A stretch of DNA of 64,000 bases from Bog-473 sp963741995 (lineage in GTDB: Bacteria; Actinomycetota; Acidimicrobiia; Acidimicrobiales; RAAP-2), in assembly GCA_963741995.1 (NCBI GenBank), contig CAVUKI010000002.1, positions 248,001-312,000 of the forward strand, read 5' to 3'. Both the position numbers and the translations under genes were made by a program. Shown here piece by piece: positions 60,176 through 64,000 of this stretch (position 1 is the first letter of the stretch; every line of letters starts with the position of its first letter). A model generated the notes under the pieces. That model did no database searches. It had not been told where the DNA came from and saw only the letters and a program-made list of their open reading frames with translations.

Positions 60176-60181
60176 ACACTA
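60176..60181 (-). promoter_or_regulatory. Candidate near-leaderless -10 for ndk
   Basis: TAGTGT (TANNNT) on the minus strand, 9 nt before the GTG start of ndk, in the 43-nt gap after folC. Confidence 0.3.
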
Positions 60182-60209
60182 CACAACTCGGGGACGGGTC
60201 CGTCCGCGG

Positions 60210-61568
60210 TCAGCGACCGGCTTCCTCCCACGGGACGGACGCGGCCAAGGCATCGGCTCGGGCGGTGCCGACGACGTACAGCGACCCCGCCACCACCACC
60301 AGTCCGTCGGCATCGACCATGCTGCGCGCCACGCGGAGCGCGTCGGAGACGTTCGGCTCTTCATACACGGACAACCCGAGTGCGCGGCCTGCCTCGGAAA
60401 TTGCGGCGACCGGCATGGCGCGTGGCGAGTCCGGTTCGCAGGCGATCACAGCGGAGATACCTACCGACGCCAACGGGGCGAGCATGGCCGACGGATCACG
60501 ACCCGTCAACATCCCCACCACCGCCACCGACGCACCGTCGACCGCGAACTCCTCCGCGAGCGCGTCGGCCAGCGCCGCCATGCCCGCCGCGTTGTGCGCG
60601 CCGTCGACGAGCAACAGTGGCCGCCGTCCCAACACCTCGAGGCGACCCGGCACCCGTACCGCGGCCAGCCCTTCCTCGACCACTTCGGCGTCGAGCGGAT
60701 CCCCGAAGAAGGCCTCCACCGCCGTCACTGCGACCGAGGCGTTGACGCCTTGGTGCGCACCGTGCAGCGGCACCAAAATGTCTTCATAGCGGCCACCCGG
60801 GGTCCACAACGTCACCACTCGCCCGCCGACGGCCACCCGGTTGGATTCGCAGCCGAAGTCGCGCCCGGCCACCCACACCGAGGCCGCCCCGACTTCCTGC
60901 GCCCGGCGCGTGATGATGTCGGCCAGCTCCGGGGCCATCTCCCCCACCACGACCCTGCTCAGGGGCTCGATGATGCCTGCCTTGTCCGTGGCGATCCCCT
61001 CGAGTGTGGGCCCGAGGACGTCCGTGTGGTCGAAGCTCACGTTGGTGAGCACCGCCACGTCGCCCAGAACGACGTTCGTGCAGTCCCACGTCCCCCCGAG
61101 GCCCACCTCCACCACGGCGGCGTCGACCGCCTCGGTGGAGAACCAGGAGAGGGCAGCGGCCGTGAGCAGCTCAAAGCGGGTAGGGCGCTCAGGGAGCAAC
61201 GGTTCGAGCAGCGCCAGCTCCGTCAAGACGTTGGTGAAGGATTCGTCGTCGATCGGCTCGCCGTTGAGGGCCAGGCGCTCGCCCACGACGTGCAAGTTCG
61301 GGCTCGTGTAGGTCCCGACGGTCAGGCCCTTGGCCATGAGCAGCGAGGTGGCCATGGCCGACGTCGACCCTTTGCCGTTCGTGCCGGTGACGTGGATGGA
61401 AGGGATGGACTCCTGGGGCTCACCGAGCAGCGAGGTCAGTGCCCGCATCCGGTCCAGTGTCGGCAGGGTGCGCCGGCGAGGCATGTGCGACTCGAAGTCG
61501 ACGTGGCTGTCGAGCCAGGCCAACGCGTCCGCCAACTCGTCAAAGGGCGGCGCCAGCGGGTCGTCCAC
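60210..61568 (-). CDS. folC: Folylpolyglutamate synthase / dihydrofolate synthase
   Basis: Adds glutamate to folates, and glutamate to dihydropteroate. About 452 residues of the Mur-ligase type: SIHVTGTNGKGSTSAM (P-loop), TSPNLHVVGERLALNGEPI, AAVVEVGLGGTWDCTNV, LTNVSFDHTDVLG and LLVDGAHNAAGM. GTG at 61568 begins 20 nt after clpX and gives a family-length protein; the frame stays open further upstream in overlap with clpX. Confidence 0.94.
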   Translation of the reverse strand: MDDPLAPPFDELADALAWLDSHVDFESHMPRRRTLPTLDRMRALTSLLGEPQESIPSIHVTGTNGKGSTSAMATSLLMAKGLTVGTYTSPNLHVVGERLALNGEPIDDESFTNVLTELALLEPLLPERPTRFELLTAAALSWFSTEAVDAAVVEVGLGGTWDCTNVVLGDVAVLTNVSFDHTDVLGPTLEGIATDKAGIIEPLSRVVVGEMAPELADIITRRAQEVGAASVWVAGRDFGCESNRVAVGGRVVTLWTPGGRYEDILVPLHGAHQGVNASVAVTAVEAFFGDPLDAEVVEEGLAAVRVPGRLEVLGRRPLLLVDGAHNAAGMAALADALAEEFAVDGASVAVVGMLTGRDPSAMLAPLASVGISAVIACEPDSPRAMPVAAISEAGRALGLSVYEEPNVSDALRVARSMVDADGLVVVAGSLYVVGTARADALAASVPWEEAGR

Positions 61569-61588
61569 GGCGACCGGTTCCGGTTCGG

Positions 61589-62866
61589 TCAGGAGGCGGC
61601 GCGGCGCGAGCGGGTCGACTTGACGGGCGCGCCTCCGAGCGGCACCAGCGTCGGGGCCACGCGGTCGAGCACCACTGAGCGATCCACCACACACTTGCCC
61701 ACGTCGGTACGGCTGGGCAGGTCGTACATCACGTCGAGCAGGACCTCTTCGAGGATGGCGCGCAGCCCACGGGCGCCCGTACCCCGCAACAGGGCCTGCT
61801 CGGCCACTGCCTCGAGTGCGTCGGGGGTGAACTCGAGCTCCACGTTGTCGAGCGCGAACACCCGCTCGTATTGCCGGGTCAGCGCGTTCTTCGGCTCGAC
61901 GAGGATCTGCACCAGCGCGTCCTTGAACAGCGGCGAGACTGCACTCACGACCGGCAGGCGTCCGATGAACTCGGGGATGAGGCCGAACTTGATCAGGTCC
62001 TCGGGAAGCACATGGCGCAGGATCTCGCCATCTTCCCGGTCCTGGCGGTGCACCTCGGCGCGGAAGCCGATGCCGCGCTTGCCGATGCGCGACTCGATCA
62101 CCTTGTCGAGCCCGGCGAATGCGCCACCACAGATGAACAGGATGTTGGTCGTGTCGATCTGAATGAACTCCTGGTGGGGGTGCTTGCGCCCGCCTTGCGG
62201 CGGCACGGAGGCGGTGGTGCCCTCCAGGATCTTCAGCAGGGCCTGCTGCACGCCTTCGCCCGACACGTCACGGGTGATGGAGGGGTTCTCGCTCTTGCGG
62301 GCGATCTTGTCGATCTCGTCGATGTAGATGATGCCCGTCTCGGCCCGCTTCACGTCGTAGTCAGCGGCCTGGATCAGCTTCAAGAGGATGTTCTCGACGT
62401 CTTCGCCGACGTACCCGGCCTCGGTCAGCGCGGTGGCATCGGCGATCGCGAAGGGAACGTTGAGCATGCGGGCGAGCGTCTGGGCCAGGAGCGTCTTGCC
62501 ACACCCGGTCGGGCCGAGAAGCAGGATGTTCGACTTGGCCAGCTCGACACCGTCCTCGCCGGCTGGAGGGCCGGCCTGCACGCGCTTGTAGTGGTTGTAG
62601 ACGGCGACCGAGAGGATCTTCTTGGCGTACTCCTGCCCGACGACGTAGTCGTTGAGGAAGTCGAAGATCTCCCGCGGCTTGGGCAGGTCCTCGAAGCTCA
62701 GCTCCGTGGACTCGTCACGCTCCTCGGCAATGATGTCGTTGCACAGGTCGATGCACTCGTCGCAGATGTAGACACCCGGACCGGCGATCAGCTTCTTGAC
62801 CTGTTTCTGCGTCTTCCCGCAGAAACTGCACTTGACGAGATCCCCGCCCTCTCCGAACTTCGCCAC
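61589..62866 (-). CDS. clpX: ATP-dependent Clp protease ATP-binding subunit ClpX
   Basis: AAA+ unfoldase feeding ClpP. The 425 residues have an N-terminal zinc-binding domain (CSFCGKTQ...CDECIDLC), Walker A GPTGCGKTLL, GYVGEDVENILLKLIQAADYDV, Walker B IIYIDEIDKIARK and the pore/IGF-like loops with FIGRLPVVSAVSPL. GTG start, 33 nt after clpP. Confidence 0.98.
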   Translation of the reverse strand: MAKFGEGGDLVKCSFCGKTQKQVKKLIAGPGVYICDECIDLCNDIIAEERDESTELSFEDLPKPREIFDFLNDYVVGQEYAKKILSVAVYNHYKRVQAGPPAGEDGVELAKSNILLLGPTGCGKTLLAQTLARMLNVPFAIADATALTEAGYVGEDVENILLKLIQAADYDVKRAETGIIYIDEIDKIARKSENPSITRDVSGEGVQQALLKILEGTTASVPPQGGRKHPHQEFIQIDTTNILFICGGAFAGLDKVIESRIGKRGIGFRAEVHRQDREDGEILRHVLPEDLIKFGLIPEFIGRLPVVSAVSPLFKDALVQILVEPKNALTRQYERVFALDNVELEFTPDALEAVAEQALLRGTGARGLRAILEEVLLDVMYDLPSRTDVGKCVVDRSVVLDRVAPTLVPLGGAPVKSTRSRRAAS

Positions 62867-62899
62867 CAGATCGCTCTCCCGTCCCCGTGCCAGTTCGTC

Positions 62900-63526
62900 C
62901 TACGCGGCGCCGATGGCCTCGAGTGGCGCCACCGTCCGCGCTGTGATGACTTCGTCTATCACGCCGTACATCACCGCTTCGTCCGCCGTCATGATGAAGT
63001 CCCGATCGGTGTCCTGGGCCACCTTCTCCTGGGTCTGCCCGGTGTCCTCGGCCAACATCCCCGAGAGCAGGTCACGCATGCGGAGGATCTCCCTGGCCTG
63101 GAGCTCGATGTCGCTGGCTTGACCCTCGACACCGCCCCAGGGCTGGTGCAACAACACGCGGGCATGGGGCAACGCGAAGCGCTTGCCCTTGGCCCCGGCG
63201 GCCAGGAGGACAGCGGCGGCCGAAGCGGCCTGGCCGAAGCAGAAAGTGGAAACGTCAGCCTTGATGAACTTCAGCGTGTCGTAGATGGCGAACAACGCAG
63301 TGATCTCACCGCCGGGCGAGTTGATGTAGAGGTGGATGTCCTTGTCCGGCTCCTCGGACTCCAAGAACAGCATCTGCGCGCAGACCAGGTTGGCCACCGC
63401 ATCGTCGACAGGCGTGCCGAGAAAGATGATGCGCTCACGGAGCAACCGCGAGTAGAGGTCATAGGCTCGCTCGCCCCGGTTGGACGACTCGATCACGGTC
63501 GGGACCAGATAGTTGTAGGACTTCAT
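62900..63526 (-). CDS. clpP: ATP-dependent Clp protease proteolytic subunit
   Basis: Serine peptidase forming the ClpP tetradecamer. About 208 residues with the nucleophile in FGQAASAAAVLLAAGAKG, His in FALPHARVLLHQPWGG and Asp in VAQDTDRDFIMTADEA, plus the IYINSPGGEI-type HLYINSPGGEI. The GQAASAAAV segment replaces the more usual GQAASMGAV. ATG at 63526 is preceded by GGGGAG; alternative starts overlapping the tig stop lie 7-9 codons upstream. A single clpP copy is seen here, whereas many Actinobacteria have two. Confidence 0.95.
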   Translation of the reverse strand: MKSYNYLVPTVIESSNRGERAYDLYSRLLRERIIFLGTPVDDAVANLVCAQMLFLESEEPDKDIHLYINSPGGEITALFAIYDTLKFIKADVSTFCFGQAASAAAVLLAAGAKGKRFALPHARVLLHQPWGGVEGQASDIELQAREILRMRDLLSGMLAEDTGQTQEKVAQDTDRDFIMTADEAVMYGVIDEVITARTVAPLEAIGAA

Positions 63527-63549
63527 CGGGCTCCCCGAACTCTCCATCT

Positions 63550-64000
63550 TCACTCGCTCTCCTCGTCTTGCTCGACTTCGCCCTCTCCCGAGGCATCCAC
63601 CTTGAGGTCATCCCGTGACATCGGGTTGCCCTCTTCGTCGAAGAGATCCACGTGGTCCAGCAGCCACTCCAGCGCTTTGCCTTTCAGCAGTTCCGAGCGT
63701 ACCGCGCCGGTCCGGCCGGCCGTGTCGAGTTGGCGGCGCAACTCGGTCGGGGTGGTCCCCATCCGCTCCGCCATGGTGACTATCTCGGCATGGAGCTCCT
63801 CGTCACTGAGTGTGAGCTCCTCGGCCTCGACCAGGGCTCTCAGCGCCAAATCGGCCTTCACAGCTGCCATGGCGTCCACACGGACCGCACCCAGCAACTC
63901 GTCGGGCGTGCTCCCGGTGGCCTGGAAGTACTCGGCCAATCCCAGCTTCTGGGCCTCCAAGCGGTGCTGGAGGTCGTGGAGACGCTCATTGACCTCCGAG
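63550..64000 (-). CDS. tig: Trigger factor, C-terminal part (cut by window edge)
   Basis: Ribosome-bound chaperone. The visible 149 or so residues continue to the right edge (SEVNERLHDLQHRLEAQKLGLAEYFQATGSTPDELL...) and match the trigger-factor C-terminal helical domain, with an acidic tail DASGEGEVEQDEESE. The ribosome-binding and PPIase domains lie outside the window. tig-clpP-clpX order is standard. Confidence 0.93.
   Translation of the reverse strand, partial: SEVNERLHDLQHRLEAQKLGLAEYFQATGSTPDELLGAVRVDAMAAVKADLALRALVEAEELTLSDEELHAEIVTMAERMGTTPTELRRQLDTAGRTGAVRSELLKGKALEWLLDHVDLFDEEGNPMSRDDLKVDASGEGEVEQDEESE

Overview
The window is high-GC, gene-dense bacterial chromosome with GTG and TTG starts, TANNNT-type -10 elements and four-base start/stop overlaps. 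It encodes a class II DAHP synthase, an archaeal-type ProRS, an F420-type LLM oxidoreductase, a trimeric purine nucleoside phosphorylase of mycobacterial type, the TIGR03960/TIGR03936 radical-SAM pair upstream of rng-rplU-rpmA, and a secreted protein built on the 'YWLVASDGGIFS' repeat. Together these point to the Actinobacteria, most likely Acidimicrobiia; the class-level call is an inference from gene content. No rRNA, tRNA, CRISPR array, insertion sequence or prophage was seen.

Layout. (1) 1-24118, entirely minus strand, is a housekeeping superoperon. In transcription order it runs xerC, rpsB-tsf, pyrH-frr-cdsA-dxr-rseP-ispG-proS (isoprenoid, lipid and translation functions), then rimP-nusA-ylxR-infB-rbfA-truB-ribF, rpsO-pnp, an M16 peptidase, dapB, a TetR regulator and a rhomboid protease cut by the window edge. 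(2) 24216-28572, plus strand, holds a Tat-exported solute-binding protein, an OmpR-type response regulator, a histidine kinase and a GerMN lipoprotein. (3) 28601-30717, minus, holds an LLM oxidoreductase, nadD, a small membrane protein and rsfS. (4) 30750-38726 is mixed: class II DAHP synthase coupled to a secreted six-repeat protein, GNAT, a P-loop kinase, a truncated PstS-like secreted protein, UspA, a serine hydrolase, a YjbR-type protein and a histidine phosphatase. (5) 38723-44674, minus, is obgE-proB-proA-moxR-VWA. (6) 44853-50014 is an accessory block: a copper amine oxidase, a DtxR-type regulator and an amidohydrolase on the minus strand, with a divergent purine nucleoside phosphorylase and VOC protein. 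It sits between rpmA and obgE, which are normally adjacent. (7) 50037-57171 is PBP2, B12-type radical SAM, TIGR03936 partner, rng, rplU, rpmA. (8) 57168-64000 is tig (partial), clpP, clpX, folC, ndk, mreB, mreC, mreD.

Genes that work together: ribosome and transcription factors (rimP, nusA, infB, rbfA, frr, tsf, obgE, rsfS), MEP-pathway steps (dxr, ispG), proline synthesis (proB, proA), cell elongation (mreBCD, PBP2), proteostasis (tig, clpP, clpX) and a possible amine/methylthioadenosine salvage block.

Two points shape how the annotation should be read. Five otherwise intact genes (M16 peptidase, ispG, histidine kinase, LLM oxidoreductase, TIGR03960 radical SAM) carry six apparent single-base indels, four of them in G/C runs. 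I annotate each as one gene with a probable sequence error. Second, many operon heads have a TANNNT hexamer 6-9 nt before the start codon, which predicts leaderless or nearly leaderless mRNAs. I found no clearly new defence or mobile system; the most unusual items are the secreted six-repeat protein, the accessory block splitting rpmA/obgE, and the leaderless promoter pattern.
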